In this document: positions 1 through 7,250 of the stretch, one piece after another
Numbering within the stretch: the stretch's first letter is position 1
Layout of the letters: every line of letters begins with the position of its first letter
Origin: Patescibacteria group bacterium
GTDB lineage: Bacteria; Patescibacteria; UBA1384; XYA2-FULL-43-10; 1-14-0-10-43-13
Reading direction: 5' to 3'
DNA length: 64,000 nt
Assembly (NCBI GenBank): GCA_023484645.1
Contig: JAMCZZ010000028.1
Span: forward strand, 46,871-110,870
The notes under the pieces: generated by a model
What the model was told of the DNA's origin: nothing
The model's database searches: none
The model's input: the letters and a program-made list of their open reading frames with translations, nothing else
Program-made: the position numbers and the translations under genes

Positions 1-134
1 TTACAGCCGGTGGCAACGCAGAACAGGCGAAGAAAGGTCAGCAGGGAATTATCAATTCTATTATCGGTATTGTTATAATTGTTCTAGCTTTTGTCATACT
101 TCAAGCAGTCAATTCAATCGCCAATAACCGATAA
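1..134 (+). CDS. T4SS pilin-like protein (C-terminal part; 5' end outside window)
   Basis: The reading frame is open from base 3 to a TAA at 132-134. Its 43 visible residues start TAGGNAEQAKKGQQGI and continue into a hydrophobic helix ending before a short polar tail. This is the same arrangement (glycine/lysine loop, then last membrane helix) as the complete gene at 268-579, so the two are tandem paralogues. The family is the small two-helix VirB2/TrbC-like pilin typical of CPR type IV secretion loci. A strong hairpin terminator follows at 166-198, so this gene is not simply cotranscribed with the next one. The start and any signal sequence lie outside the window. Confidence 0.75.
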   Translation, partial: TAGGNAEQAKKGQQGIINSIIGIVIIVLAFVILQAVNSIANNR

Positions 135-165
135 TATTCGTACATACTTATAGGTTCAATCTACA

Positions 166-198
166 AAAAATGTCCTTAATTTAATTAGGGACATTTTT
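166..198 (+). terminator. Rho-independent terminator after first pilin gene
   Basis: A 15-bp stem (one G-T pair) with a 3-nt TTA loop is flanked by A and T runs (AAAAATGTCC...GGGACATTTTT). The flanks let it work in both directions. It separates the two pilin paralogues. Confidence 0.85.
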
Positions 199-267
199 AA
201 ATTCACTAAATATAACAACACATAAAGACTTTAATTAATAATGATGATTTAATACTTTAAGACTAAA

Positions 268-579
268 ATGATGGCACCAATTTTACTAGCGACAATAACA
301 GGTCAGGATTTGGTTGGCATAATAAATGTATCAACCACTCCTTTAGGCGTTACTGGATTAGTCACTTTAATCATAACTTGGCTGCTATACTTTGCCGGCG
401 TTTTGGCTTTTATTTTTTTAGTAGTTTCCGGCATTATGTATATCACCGCCGGTGGAAATCCAGAGCAATCAAAAAAAGCCCAGCAGGGGCTTATCAACGC
501 TGTCATCGGTATTATTATAATTTCACTGGCATTCGCGATTTTAAGAGCAGTCGGCAGCTTCACCACAATAGGAGTCTAA
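268..579 (+). CDS. T4SS pilin-like protein (VirB2/TrbC type)
   Basis: A 103-residue protein with two hydrophobic segments (about residues 28-56 and 77-95) joined by a short polar loop, YITAGGNPEQSKKAQQG. This fits the VirB2/TrbC-like pilin family that CPR genomes carry beside VirB4/VirB6 genes; such pilins are membrane-inserted subunits of the secretion channel or pilus. The loop and second helix closely match the partial gene just upstream. Two consecutive ATGs start the frame; either may be used. The stop overlaps by four bases the 3' end of the convergent ATPase gene. The matching secretion machinery lies at 11-34 kb. Confidence 0.8.
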   Translation: MMAPILLATITGQDLVGIINVSTTPLGVTGLVTLIITWLLYFAGVLAFIFLVVSGIMYITAGGNPEQSKKAQQGLINAVIGIIIISLAFAILRAVGSFTTIGV

Positions 580-2231
580 CTCTTCGTTACTCTCCAGACT
601 TCTTCTATCGTCGTCGTGCCTATTAAGGCCTTAGATAAACCGTCTTGCTCCATCGAAATCATCCCCTGATTCTGTGCCGTTTTAGTAAATTCGGCGATTG
701 AGGCCTTTTTAGATATTAAAGCTTCAATTGTGTCATCCGGTTTAAGGACCTCAACTATAACTTGTCTGCCCAAGTATCCAGATTGACTGCAGTCTTTACA
801 CCCCTTGCCTCTCCTTAGTTTGGGCGCTGCTCCATCTAAAACTTTTTGAATATTCATATCAAGTCTAGACTTAACCGGCAGAAGAGTCTCTTTGACCTCC
901 TCCCATGTCTCAGGCGCAGGAATATATTCTTCTTGGCATTTCGGACAAATCTTTCGAACCAACCTTTGAGCCATAACAATATTAATTGACCCAGAAAGAA
1001 GAAATGGTTTAACTCCAATCTCTATCAATCGAGGAAAAACTGCCGGCGCAGAATTGGCGTGGATAGTGGATAAAAGTAAATGCCCCGTCAAAGAGGCCTG
1101 GACAGCAATTTCAGCCGTTTCTGGGTCTCTTATCTCACCTACCATTAAAATGTCGGGGTCCTGGCGCAGGGAGGCTTTTAGGCCGTCTGCAAATTCGTAC
1201 CCTTGCCCGGGTTTAACCTGGCTTTGTTCAATTCCTTCAATACGATATTCAACCGGATTCTCTAAAGTGATTATCTTTACGCCCGGCTTTTTTAACTCCA
1301 TTAGAACAGCATATAGAGTCGAGGTCTTCCCGCTTCCCGTCGGGCCTGAAGTTAATATCATGCCATACGGTTTTGCAATCGCTTTTTTAATCATAGATAA
1401 CGCTTCAGGCCGGAAGCCAAGGCGGTCAAGCATTAGAATAGATTTTTCCTGTCCAAGCAAGCGCAAAACTATCGATTCTCCGAATGACGACGGCATGATT
1501 GACACTCTTAGGTCTATATCACTTTCTTCACTAAGGTCTCCGGGGATATTAAACGAGAATCTTCCGTCTTGCGGAGCATCTTGCACATCCATTCTTAATT
1601 TAGATAAAAATTTGATCCTGGAAAGCAAACTTTTGTATTGCTCTACAGATAAAGTAACTACGTCCTGCAAAATTCCGTCTATTCGATATCGAACCAGGCA
1701 TGTTTTCTCGGATGGTTCAAGATGGATATCTGAACTTTTTGTTTTAATCGCGCCCAATAGAATTACATCTAAAAGCTTGGTTGTGTTAACTTTTTTGACC
1801 GCATCCGCCACCGATTGCACGTTTTCGATTTCTGTGCCAACATCTTCCTCTTCTTCTTTCGTTTGCTGTTTTACAGCTTCTTCAGTTTTATATTTTTCAT
1901 AGAAAGAAATTCCGTACAAAAAACTTGCTTTAGAAATCAACGATATGGACACCGTGAAACCAGTAGACGCTCGATATTTTTCTAAAAAATTTTTAGTTGC
2001 ATCGCTGTTCGGATCAACAGCTCCAATTTTGATTGTTTTGCCGACTTTAAGATAGGGGACCAGCTGGCAAAGGATAGCCGAGTTTTCATCTACATAGCTT
2101 AAGACATCTCGCGTCAAAGGGTAGCTAACTAAATTTGTATACGGCAAATTTAACTTCTTAGCCAGCTCCTCAGTGTGCCTTTCCTCCTCCTCGCGCTTTA
2201 CATAAAAAATTGTATCATTGATATTTGACAT
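576..2231 (-). CDS. pilB: PilB/GspE-family secretion ATPase
   Basis: A 551-residue hexameric traffic ATPase that powers type IV pilus extension or type II-like secretion at the inner membrane. An N-terminal GspE_N-like region covers about residues 15-115. The ATPase core has Walker A GPTGSGKT (296-303), Walker B ILMVGE (361-366), the following IRDPETAEIA segment and the His box STIHANSA. Four cysteines (about 429, 432, 478, 481; CPKC and CKDC) form the usual PilB zinc site. Length is normal for the family. It has a promoter whose predicted start site is the ATG itself. It converges on the pilin gene. No pre-pilin peptidase or PilC is visible here. Confidence 0.93.
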   Translation of the reverse strand: MSNINDTIFYVKREEEERHTEELAKKLNLPYTNLVSYPLTRDVLSYVDENSAILCQLVPYLKVGKTIKIGAVDPNSDATKNFLEKYRASTGFTVSISLISKASFLYGISFYEKYKTEEAVKQQTKEEEEDVGTEIENVQSVADAVKKVNTTKLLDVILLGAIKTKSSDIHLEPSEKTCLVRYRIDGILQDVVTLSVEQYKSLLSRIKFLSKLRMDVQDAPQDGRFSFNIPGDLSEESDIDLRVSIMPSSFGESIVLRLLGQEKSILMLDRLGFRPEALSMIKKAIAKPYGMILTSGPTGSGKTSTLYAVLMELKKPGVKIITLENPVEYRIEGIEQSQVKPGQGYEFADGLKASLRQDPDILMVGEIRDPETAEIAVQASLTGHLLLSTIHANSAPAVFPRLIEIGVKPFLLSGSINIVMAQRLVRKICPKCQEEYIPAPETWEEVKETLLPVKSRLDMNIQKVLDGAAPKLRRGKGCKDCSQSGYLGRQVIVEVLKPDDTIEALISKKASIAEFTKTAQNQGMISMEQDGLSKALIGTTTIEEVWRVTKS

Positions 2232-2237
2232 GCCTTA

Positions 2238-2266
2238 ATTATAGACCAAGAATCTAGGGTCGACAA
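2238..2266 (-). promoter_or_regulatory. pilB promoter, apparently leaderless
   Basis: On the minus strand TTGTCG (2261-2266) and a perfect TATAAT (2238-2243) are 17 bp apart. Only six bases separate the -10 box from the ATG at 2231, so transcription should start at or next to the start codon. Confidence 0.6.
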
Positions 2267-2321
2267 TCAGGGGGTGAAATTGATCTCATTTTATGATAAT
2301 CTATTCATTGGAAGATTATAC

Positions 2322-2411
2322 GGAGAGGTCGCATAGTGGCCTAGTGCGCTTGTTTCGAAAACAAGTAGTCGGATTTCCGGCTCGTGGGTTCAAATCCCAC
2401 CCTCTCCGCCA
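2322..2411 (+). tRNA. tRNA-Ser (anticodon CGA)
   Basis: A complete class II tRNA of 90 nt with encoded CCA. The acceptor stem is GGAGAGG/CCTCTCC plus discriminator G. The anticodon arm CTTGT-TTCGAAA-ACAAG places CGA at 2356-2358, reading UCG serine codons. A long variable arm follows, then a T arm of GTGGG/CCCAC. The last 18 bases are repeated at 2551-2568. Confidence 0.95.
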
Positions 2412-2568
2412 TTAAATGTTGCCCAGAATGGGCTATATTTAATGGCAAAAGAGATTTGAACTGGGAAGGGGTCGGGAAACGGGAGTTTCCCGTGCAGGAA
2501 AAAACTAAAAACCGTCGGTTTTTAGAAGCGAGATATACGAGCGTTTCATTATCCCACCCTCTCCGCCA
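2412..2568 (+). repeat. 157-bp segment bounded by a duplicated tRNA-Ser 3' end
   Basis: The final 18 bases of the tRNA (2394-2411) recur exactly at 2551-2568, CCA included. The spacer has no gene; it holds a stable hairpin (CGGGAAAC-GGGA-GTTTCCCG) and an inverted repeat CTAAAAACCG/CGGTTTTTAG. A 3'-end copy close to a tRNA resembles an attachment-site scar, but the spacer is too small for a functional element. It could equally be the remains of a second serine tRNA. Confidence 0.5.
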
Positions 2569-2570
2569 AC

Positions 2571-2603
2571 AAAAAAATGACCGTATCTTGGCCATTTTTT
2601 TTA
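2571..2603 (+). terminator. Terminator after tRNA-Ser
   Basis: An A-run/T-run hairpin (AAAAAATG.CC ... GG.CATTTTTT) with one mismatch ends in eight Ts. It probably terminates the tRNA transcript. Confidence 0.65.
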
Positions 2604-2635
2604 TATTCGAAATAATTTGTTTAGTTAGTTATTAG

Positions 2636-2651
2636 TCCGCCGGCTGGCGGA
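2636..2651. repeat. 16-bp palindromic repeat, family C
   Basis: TCCGCCGGCTGGCGGA is a one-base variant of the palindrome TCCGCCAGCTGGCGGA also seen at 9972-9987, 46306-46321 and, degenerated, inside a coding sequence at 25756-25771. Confidence 0.7.
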
Positions 2652-2670
2652 TCCGCTATCCGTTCTTGTC

Positions 2671-3129
2671 TTATTTCTTTTTTGGCTTTATTACAACCCG
2701 CCTGTCCCTATGATCGCCAGTGCTTCCACTTTCAACATCCGCCATATTTGAGACTAATGTGTGCACTATCCGACGTTCAAATGCGTTCATTGGAGGGAGC
2801 TCTATTTCAATTCCCTCTGAGATGACCTTTAGGGCAGATTCTTTGGCCATTTTCTCAATAGAAAAGTTTTTCTTATCACGATAACCGTTTATATCCACGA
2901 TTAAGATGTTGCCAGTCTCATTTATTATTTGGCCCAAGAGCAGCCGAATAATATGTTGAAGCGACTCCAAGCCTTCGCCCCCTCGGCCAATTAAAATAGC
3001 CGGGTCATCGATTTGAAAATTTAGAAAAAGCACATTGTTTCTCTGCACAGCTATTACATCTGATGAAAAACCAAGTAAATCTACCACTTCCTTTGATTTC
3101 TTTTTTATTTTTTCAATATGTTCATGCAT
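2671..3129 (-). CDS. jag: KH-R3H RNA-binding protein Jag/KhpB
   Basis: A 152-residue cytoplasmic RNA-binding protein that in other bacteria acts with KhpA in envelope and division control. A KH domain carries the GRGG loop (IGRGGEGLESLQHI, about residues 48-61). A C-terminal R3H domain shows ERRIVHTLVS (about 119-128) with the arginine and histidine in place. The N-terminal Jag_N domain of Firmicutes is missing, as is common in reduced genomes. It is the last gene of the rpmH-rnpA-yidD-yidC-jag series, the classic arrangement next to oriC. Confidence 0.9.
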   Translation of the reverse strand: MHEHIEKIKKKSKEVVDLLGFSSDVIAVQRNNVLFLNFQIDDPAILIGRGGEGLESLQHIIRLLLGQIINETGNILIVDINGYRDKKNFSIEKMAKESALKVISEGIEIELPPMNAFERRIVHTLVSNMADVESGSTGDHRDRRVVIKPKKK

Positions 3130-3232
3130 AATATCCTTTCAAGGTAATTCCAACACAGATCTATCATTCAGATTTTCACAGATGCTCCTCTCCTTTTGAA
3201 GGAAAGGTTAGACGAGGTTATTATCTGTGCCT

Positions 3233-3259
3233 ATCGGTGTAAAAAATCAGTGTTGTTAT
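3233..3259. repeat. 27-bp repeat copy (family H) over the yidC stop codon
   Basis: This sequence matches 23783-23809 with two differences. In both places the yidC or virB4 stop codon lies at the same position inside the repeat. Confidence 0.65.
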
Positions 3260-4137
3260 TTTTTCCTAATCGTTATCTCTACCCCGCTCTTTTTCTCTTG
3301 CTTATCGAGGCGCTTTTCCATCATTCTTGAGAGATAATCTTTCTTCTTTGGAGCTTCAATCCCTTTTTCTATCTCATCAACTGCTTCTTTAGCTTCTTCG
3401 ATAGACGCCTCAACAAATTTTTCTTTTCTAATATGTTTGTTCACATACAACTGCTGAATAATACCGAATAATGTTGTAACAATCCAGTAGATACTTAGGG
3501 CAGAAGGCAGTGATCTTGCAAAAAATACTGTTATCAAAGGGAAGAAATAGACCATCTGCTTATTCGCCATCTGCATTGGATCAAAATCCCCGCTTTTAAT
3601 ATCTACCTTTGATTGCGTCGCGACTTTCGGCTGCATCAAATATGAAAGAATAAACTGAGTTACACCCGCAAGAATCGGCAATATCCAAAGATCCGGCTTT
3701 GCTAGATTGAACCCAAGAAAGAAGGCGTTAATTTTTTCAGGATGGGGGACAAAGCTGTAGAGAAGTGAGAAGTTGGACTGATCAACGCCTGCTCTGAATA
3801 CTTGATAAAGTACGATTATTATTGGCATTTGAATTAAAAGCGGCAGACAGGAACCAAAAGGAGACACACCCTCTTTCTTATAAAGTGCCATCAAAGCTTT
3901 ACCTTGCTCTTGTTGGTCTTTAATTTCTTTTCTCAAACGATTAATTTCCGGCTGTATCGCCTGCATTTTAACTTGCGCTCTAGCCGCTTTTATAGAGTTT
4001 GACCACAAGAGAAGACGAATTATTACAGTTAGAATAATAATCGCCCATCCAATCGAATGGCCCGGCACAAGCCACGCCAAAAAGATCAATAAATTATATA
4101 AGGGGTTGTATAAGACTATCTTAAAGAAGTTGATCAT
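3256..4137 (-). CDS. yidC: Membrane protein insertase YidC/Oxa1
   Basis: A 293-residue insertase that places proteins in the cytoplasmic membrane with or without the Sec translocon. About five membrane segments can be read, with the family's conserved arginine in the first core helix (TVIIRLLLW) and the coiled cytoplasmic hairpin MQAIQPEINRLRKEI before YKKEGVSPFGSCLPLLIQMP. The large periplasmic domain of proteobacterial YidC is absent, so it is the short Gram-positive-like form. The C-terminal tail is basic (KKKDYLSRMMEKRLDKQEKK), as in ribosome-binding Oxa1 relatives. It lies downstream of yidD and rnpA. A dispersed A+T-rich repeat fills the gap to yidD. Confidence 0.95.
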   Translation of the reverse strand: MINFFKIVLYNPLYNLLIFLAWLVPGHSIGWAIIILTVIIRLLLWSNSIKAARAQVKMQAIQPEINRLRKEIKDQQEQGKALMALYKKEGVSPFGSCLPLLIQMPIIIVLYQVFRAGVDQSNFSLLYSFVPHPEKINAFFLGFNLAKPDLWILPILAGVTQFILSYLMQPKVATQSKVDIKSGDFDPMQMANKQMVYFFPLITVFFARSLPSALSIYWIVTTLFGIIQQLYVNKHIRKEKFVEASIEEAKEAVDEIEKGIEAPKKKDYLSRMMEKRLDKQEKKSGVEITIRKK

Positions 4138-4199
4138 TTTTAAATCCTAAATCCAAATTTCTAATTTCTAATTGCTCTAATCAAACACTAATTCGTTAA

Positions 4200-4328
4200 G
4201 CACCAAATTCAAAATCATAAGTTCCAAATAAATATCAATTTTCAAAATAATAAATCCAAAAGGTTTTTAACATTTAGAGTTTTAATGTTTGAATTTATTT
4301 GTGATTTGTTATTTTGTGCTTGTAATTT
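4200..4328. repeat. 129-bp dispersed repeat, family D copy 1
   Basis: An A+T-rich intergenic element between yidC and yidD. It is nearly identical, in the opposite orientation, to 38745-38873. Looser relatives fill 8345-8500 and 40225-40325. It is partly self-complementary. Confidence 0.85.
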
Positions 4329-4375
4329 TTGCATTAGAATTTGTTTGGATTAATTAGTCATTTTCCTTGATCTGC

Positions 4376-4606
4376 TTACGGCAGATCAAGGCCTCCCTTA
4401 CTCCATGGATTGCAGCGAGCCACTCTCCACATTCCCTTAGCGCCCCCCTTAACAACCCCGTGTTTCTCAATCGACTGCTTACAATACTCTGAACAACTTG
4501 GGGTATATTTGCAATACCCTCCAGGAAATTTTGCTCTAAACCAACCAGTATCAGGAGACAACGTCTGCTGATAAACCTTTATTAAAAAAATAAAAACCTT
4601 TTTCAT
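4376..4606 (-). CDS. yidD: Membrane protein insertion efficiency factor YidD
   Basis: A 76-residue protein of the YidD family, a small membrane-associated factor that assists YidC. It shows the family core: IKVYQQTLSP near the N-terminus, then CKYTPSCSEYCKQSIEKHG and the C-terminal RVARCNPWSKGG. Length is normal. It starts six bases downstream of the rnpA stop, so the two are cotranscribed. Confidence 0.95.
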   Translation of the reverse strand: MKKVFIFLIKVYQQTLSPDTGWFRAKFPGGYCKYTPSCSEYCKQSIEKHGVVKGGAKGMWRVARCNPWSKGGLDLP

Positions 4607-4611
4607 TATGA

Positions 4612-4974
4612 TTAATTCAGAAGCCCCAATCTTTTTATCCCTTCTCTGAACTGCTTTTTAATCTCATCTTGTTCATAAGGGAAAGGGAAATCTTTGTGAA
4701 CAACAGTTACTATATCATATCCAGTTTTGAGCTCAGAAATCAAGTCTGAAGCGACTTGCCGAAGTTGTCTTTTTAGAGCATTGCGCCTAGTCGCCCGCTT
4801 ATCTATTTTATTACTAATAATAAAACCAAACCTAATGCGAGTCTCGCCATCACTGGCCAGCCTCGGATTTTTAAATGCTCTAAAAGTTAAATTCAGGAGC
4901 CTTATCGGTCTAGAATTTTTAAATACTTTTTGAAAATCTGTACTTTTTTGTAATCTATATTTTGTCGGCAGCAT
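4612..4974 (-). CDS. rnpA: Ribonuclease P protein component
   Basis: A 120-residue basic protein, the protein subunit of RNase P that helps the catalytic RNA trim tRNA 5' leaders. The signature RNA-binding helix is clear (DKRATRRNALKRQLRQ, about residues 65-80), as is the N-terminal RLQKSTDFQKVFKN. It lies between rpmH and yidD, as in most bacteria. A 20-bp hairpin at 4999-5018 in the rpmH-rnpA gap could attenuate or stabilise the mRNA. The RNase P RNA gene is not in this window. Confidence 0.93.
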   Translation of the reverse strand: MLPTKYRLQKSTDFQKVFKNSRPIRLLNLTFRAFKNPRLASDGETRIRFGFIISNKIDKRATRRNALKRQLRQVASDLISELKTGYDIVTVVHKDFPFPYEQDEIKKQFREGIKRLGLLN

Positions 4975-4998
4975 AATATGATAAATTAATTAACAAAA

Positions 4999-5018
4999 AA
5001 TGAGCTTGTGAGCTCATT
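4999..5018 (-). promoter_or_regulatory. Intercistronic hairpin between rpmH and rnpA
   Basis: AATGAGCT-TGTG-AGCTCATT forms a perfect 8-bp stem with a 4-nt loop in the transcript. There is little T-run after it on the minus strand, so it is more likely a processing or attenuation structure than a full terminator. Confidence 0.45.
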
Positions 5019-5044
5019 ATCGCACAAAAAACAATTCTCTGCAC

Positions 5045-5179
5045 TTAAGCCGATAAAACTTTTCTACCTTTGGCGCGTCTTCGTTTTAAAACGTTTCTTC
5101 CCGCCAAAGAAGCCATACGAGCCATAAAGCCATGTACTCTCGCTCTATGTCTTTTATTTCCTTGGAATGTTCTTTTCAT
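5045..5179 (-). CDS. rpmH: 50S ribosomal protein L34
   Basis: A 44-residue protein read directly from the minus strand. It begins [18 protein letters not shown] and ends with [12 protein letters not shown], the L34 pattern throughout (basic, with an HGF...RM turn). L34 is a small protein of the large ribosomal subunit. A promoter with correct spacing sits just upstream. It is divergent from dnaA across the origin-side intergenic region. Confidence 0.96.
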   Translation of the reverse strand: MKRTFQGNKRHRARVHGFMARMASLAGRNVLKRRRAKGRKVLSA

Positions 5180-5188
5180 AACATAAGG

Positions 5189-5217
5189 ATATTAACACAA
5201 AATTGGAGCCAAGGCAA
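5189..5217 (-). promoter_or_regulatory. rpmH promoter
   Basis: On the minus strand TTGCCT (5212-5217) and TAATAT (5189-5194) are 17 bp apart. Only nine bases lie between the -10 box and the ATG, giving a leader of about three nucleotides. Confidence 0.6.
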
Positions 5218-5253
5218 GAGTAGCTTTTCATAACTAATCACTCACTTTTCCTT

Positions 5254-5343
5254 TGTCATCCTCGGGACCAGCGGTGTAGCTTGGGAGTGGTGCCCGGGGA
5301 TCCATATAATAGTTTCTGGATTCCCGCCTGCGCGGGAATGACA
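5254..5343. repeat. Palindromic repeat, family B copy
   Basis: A 90-bp element opening TGTCATCC and closing GGAATGACA, with an internal CCCGCCTGCGCGGG palindrome. Its ends match the elements at 22331-22399 and 41271-41350. It lies between rpmH and dnaA. Confidence 0.75.
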
Positions 5344-5402
5344 ACTAAGACGGAACATCCTTAATCCTTAACACTAATTCCCATGCCCCGTACAACGCTG
5401 TA

Positions 5403-5433
5403 TTGACTTGCCTTGTGGATAACTTGGTATATT
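5403..5433 (+). promoter_or_regulatory. Probable dnaA promoter with overlapping DnaA box
   Basis: TTGACT (5403-5408) and TATATT (5428-5433) are 19 bp apart, longer than ideal. A perfect DnaA box TGTGGATAA (5414-5422) lies between them, the usual arrangement for DnaA autorepression. Confidence 0.5.
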
Positions 5434-5466
5434 TCAATTACAATAAATGGGAAGGGAGATACACCC

Positions 5467-6855
5467 ATGGATTCCACAGAAATTTGGCGAAATGCTTTAG
5501 GTGAATTGCAAGTTACTTTATCTAGAGCAAACTTCGAAACATGGTTTAAAAACACTTTTATTATTGATTACAATAAGAACATTTTCACAATCGGAGTGCC
5601 GACTTTTTTTGTTGAAGATTGGCTTAAGAAAAAATATTTAAAAGACATACTTAAGGCGCTACAAAACCAAGTTGAGGAGCCAATCCAGCTCATCAAATTT
5701 AAGATAGCTGCGCCCTCTCCTAATCAAGTAATTCAGTTTGAAAAAAACAAGATTGTCCACACCCCTGTGGATAAACCTTCCTTTAAGGCCCCTTCTGTTG
5801 AACCGCGTTCTTTGCCCAACAACACAACATTAAATAACTCTTATAAATTTGAAAATTTTGTGGTCGGTACATCCAACCAATTGGCTCATGCGGCAGCACG
5901 CTCTGTGGCAAAAAGTCCAGGCAAAACGTACAACCCGCTTTATATTTATGGAGACTCTGGACTTGGTAAAACTCATTTGATGCAAGCAATTGGTAATGAA
6001 TTCTTATCCCAAAACCCTGATAAATGTGTGCTCTATGTTTCAACAGAAACATTCATTAATGATTTTATCTCAGCGGTTAGTTCCGGCTCCGGGAAAGCCA
6101 AAGACTTTAAAAATAGATATAGGAATGTGGATTTATTATTAATTGATGATATTCAATTTCTTTCCCGCAAAGAAGGAACTCAGGAGGAATTTTTCCACAC
6201 TTTTAACCACCTCCATCAAAACAATAAGCAAGTTGTATTAACCTCTGATTGTTTTCCTAAAGCTATTAAAGGATTAGAGATTCGCCTTCAGACCCGTTTT
6301 GAGGGCGGCATGGTGGCCGACATTAGCCAGCCAGACATTGAAACCAGAGAAGCGATTCTTTCACAAAAAGCAAAAACTTATAATATCCCAATCGATCAAG
6401 AAATTATTAGTTACATCGCAGAAAATGTCAAATCTTCAATAAGAGAACTAGAGGGAGCTCTCACAAAAGTTATTGCGACTTGCGAACTAACAAACAGTTC
6501 CTTAACTCTAGAGAAAACATCGGAAATACTCGGCAATATTATCACTAAGAAAAATCAAGTAATCACCCCTGAGTTAATTATTAGAGAAGTTCATAAACAT
6601 TATCAGATTCCAATTGAGGATATACTCGGCAAAAAACGTACTAAAGAAATTGTTGTTCCTCGTCAAATTACAATGTATCTTCTGCGGCATGAAGCCAATT
6701 TGTCTTATCCTGAAATTGGCAGGGAAATGGGAGGAAAAGATCATTCTACAATTATGCATGGGTGCAGCAAGATTGAAGCTGATGTATCAAAAAACCAAAG
6801 AGTAAAAGAGGACCTCTCTGTAATTAAAGAAAAGATTTTTTCTATTGTGAAATGA
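5467..6855 (+). CDS. dnaA: Chromosomal replication initiator DnaA
   Basis: A 462-residue AAA+ initiator that binds DnaA boxes and opens oriC. Domain I is at about 1-80 (ANFETWFKNT), the linker at 85-125, and the AAA+ core carries Walker A GDSGLGKT (162-169) and Walker B LLLIDDIQF (223-231). Domain IV has the DNA-contact signature GGKDHSTIMHG (422-432). The ATG at 5467 is chosen because AAGGGAG precedes it by a good distance and domain I begins there; an in-frame ATG at 5413 would add 18 unrelated residues and lies on the DnaA box. TGA is its stop codon, which argues against UGA recoding. Confidence 0.97.
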   Translation: MDSTEIWRNALGELQVTLSRANFETWFKNTFIIDYNKNIFTIGVPTFFVEDWLKKKYLKDILKALQNQVEEPIQLIKFKIAAPSPNQVIQFEKNKIVHTPVDKPSFKAPSVEPRSLPNNTTLNNSYKFENFVVGTSNQLAHAAARSVAKSPGKTYNPLYIYGDSGLGKTHLMQAIGNEFLSQNPDKCVLYVSTETFINDFISAVSSGSGKAKDFKNRYRNVDLLLIDDIQFLSRKEGTQEEFFHTFNHLHQNNKQVVLTSDCFPKAIKGLEIRLQTRFEGGMVADISQPDIETREAILSQKAKTYNIPIDQEIISYIAENVKSSIRELEGALTKVIATCELTNSSLTLEKTSEILGNIITKKNQVITPELIIREVHKHYQIPIEDILGKKRTKEIVVPRQITMYLLRHEANLSYPEIGREMGGKDHSTIMHGCSKIEADVSKNQRVKEDLSVIKEKIFSIVK

Positions 6856-7250
6856 TTTGGTTATCCACTCTGTGTGTTATAAAAATAAAAGGATATTAAT
6901 ACAGTAACAGTAATAATAAGGGGTGTGGAAACTGTTTATAAGTCAAAAAAGTAGCTCTGATAAATAGAAAAAATATTACAGAAATTGTGGATTAAATAGT
7001 GGATTCTTGTGGGAAAAACTGTTGATTAAAGGGTTTGGTTGGGGATATCTCGGGGATTTTCGGATAAATAATGGGCAGAAAAGACTAAAAAACACTTTAT
7101 CTGTAGATAAAAAGAGCGGTTATTCACAATGAAATTAAGTATTTGAAAAAATACTAATGTAGGATAGTGGAATTAACAAAGCCTAGTCGGCTAGTTATCA
7201 ACAATAGAGTCGGAAAAATGTGGATATATAGTTAAAAGAAAGGAAAAACA
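6856..7250. other. Probable replication origin (oriC) between dnaA and dnaN
   Basis: A 395-bp A+T-rich gene-free gap with several DnaA-box-like sites: TTATCCACT (6861-6869), TGTGGAAAC (6924-6932), TGTGGATTA (6986-6994), TTATTCACA (7120-7128), TTATCAACA (7195-7203) and TGTGGATAT (7219-7227). Runs of A and T between them could serve as the unwinding element. Position between dnaA and dnaN is the commonest oriC site in bacteria. The dnaN ribosome-binding site AAAGAAAGGA is at its right edge. Confidence 0.8.

Noticed and set aside
1054..1902. A 282-codon frame on the plus strand opposite pilB
   Set aside because: It lies antisense to a clear ATPase gene, has no recognisable protein and no ribosome-binding site; other long frames opposite real genes were left out for the same reason.
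2341..2635. Open frames over the tRNA-Ser on both strands (one translating to MAERVGFEPT)
   Set aside because: This is the well-known false translation of a tRNA-Ser; the region is an RNA gene plus repeats.
5413..5466. Upstream ATG for dnaA
   Set aside because: It would overlap the promoter and DnaA box, and the residues do not belong to domain I; the ATG at 5467 has a good ribosome-binding site.
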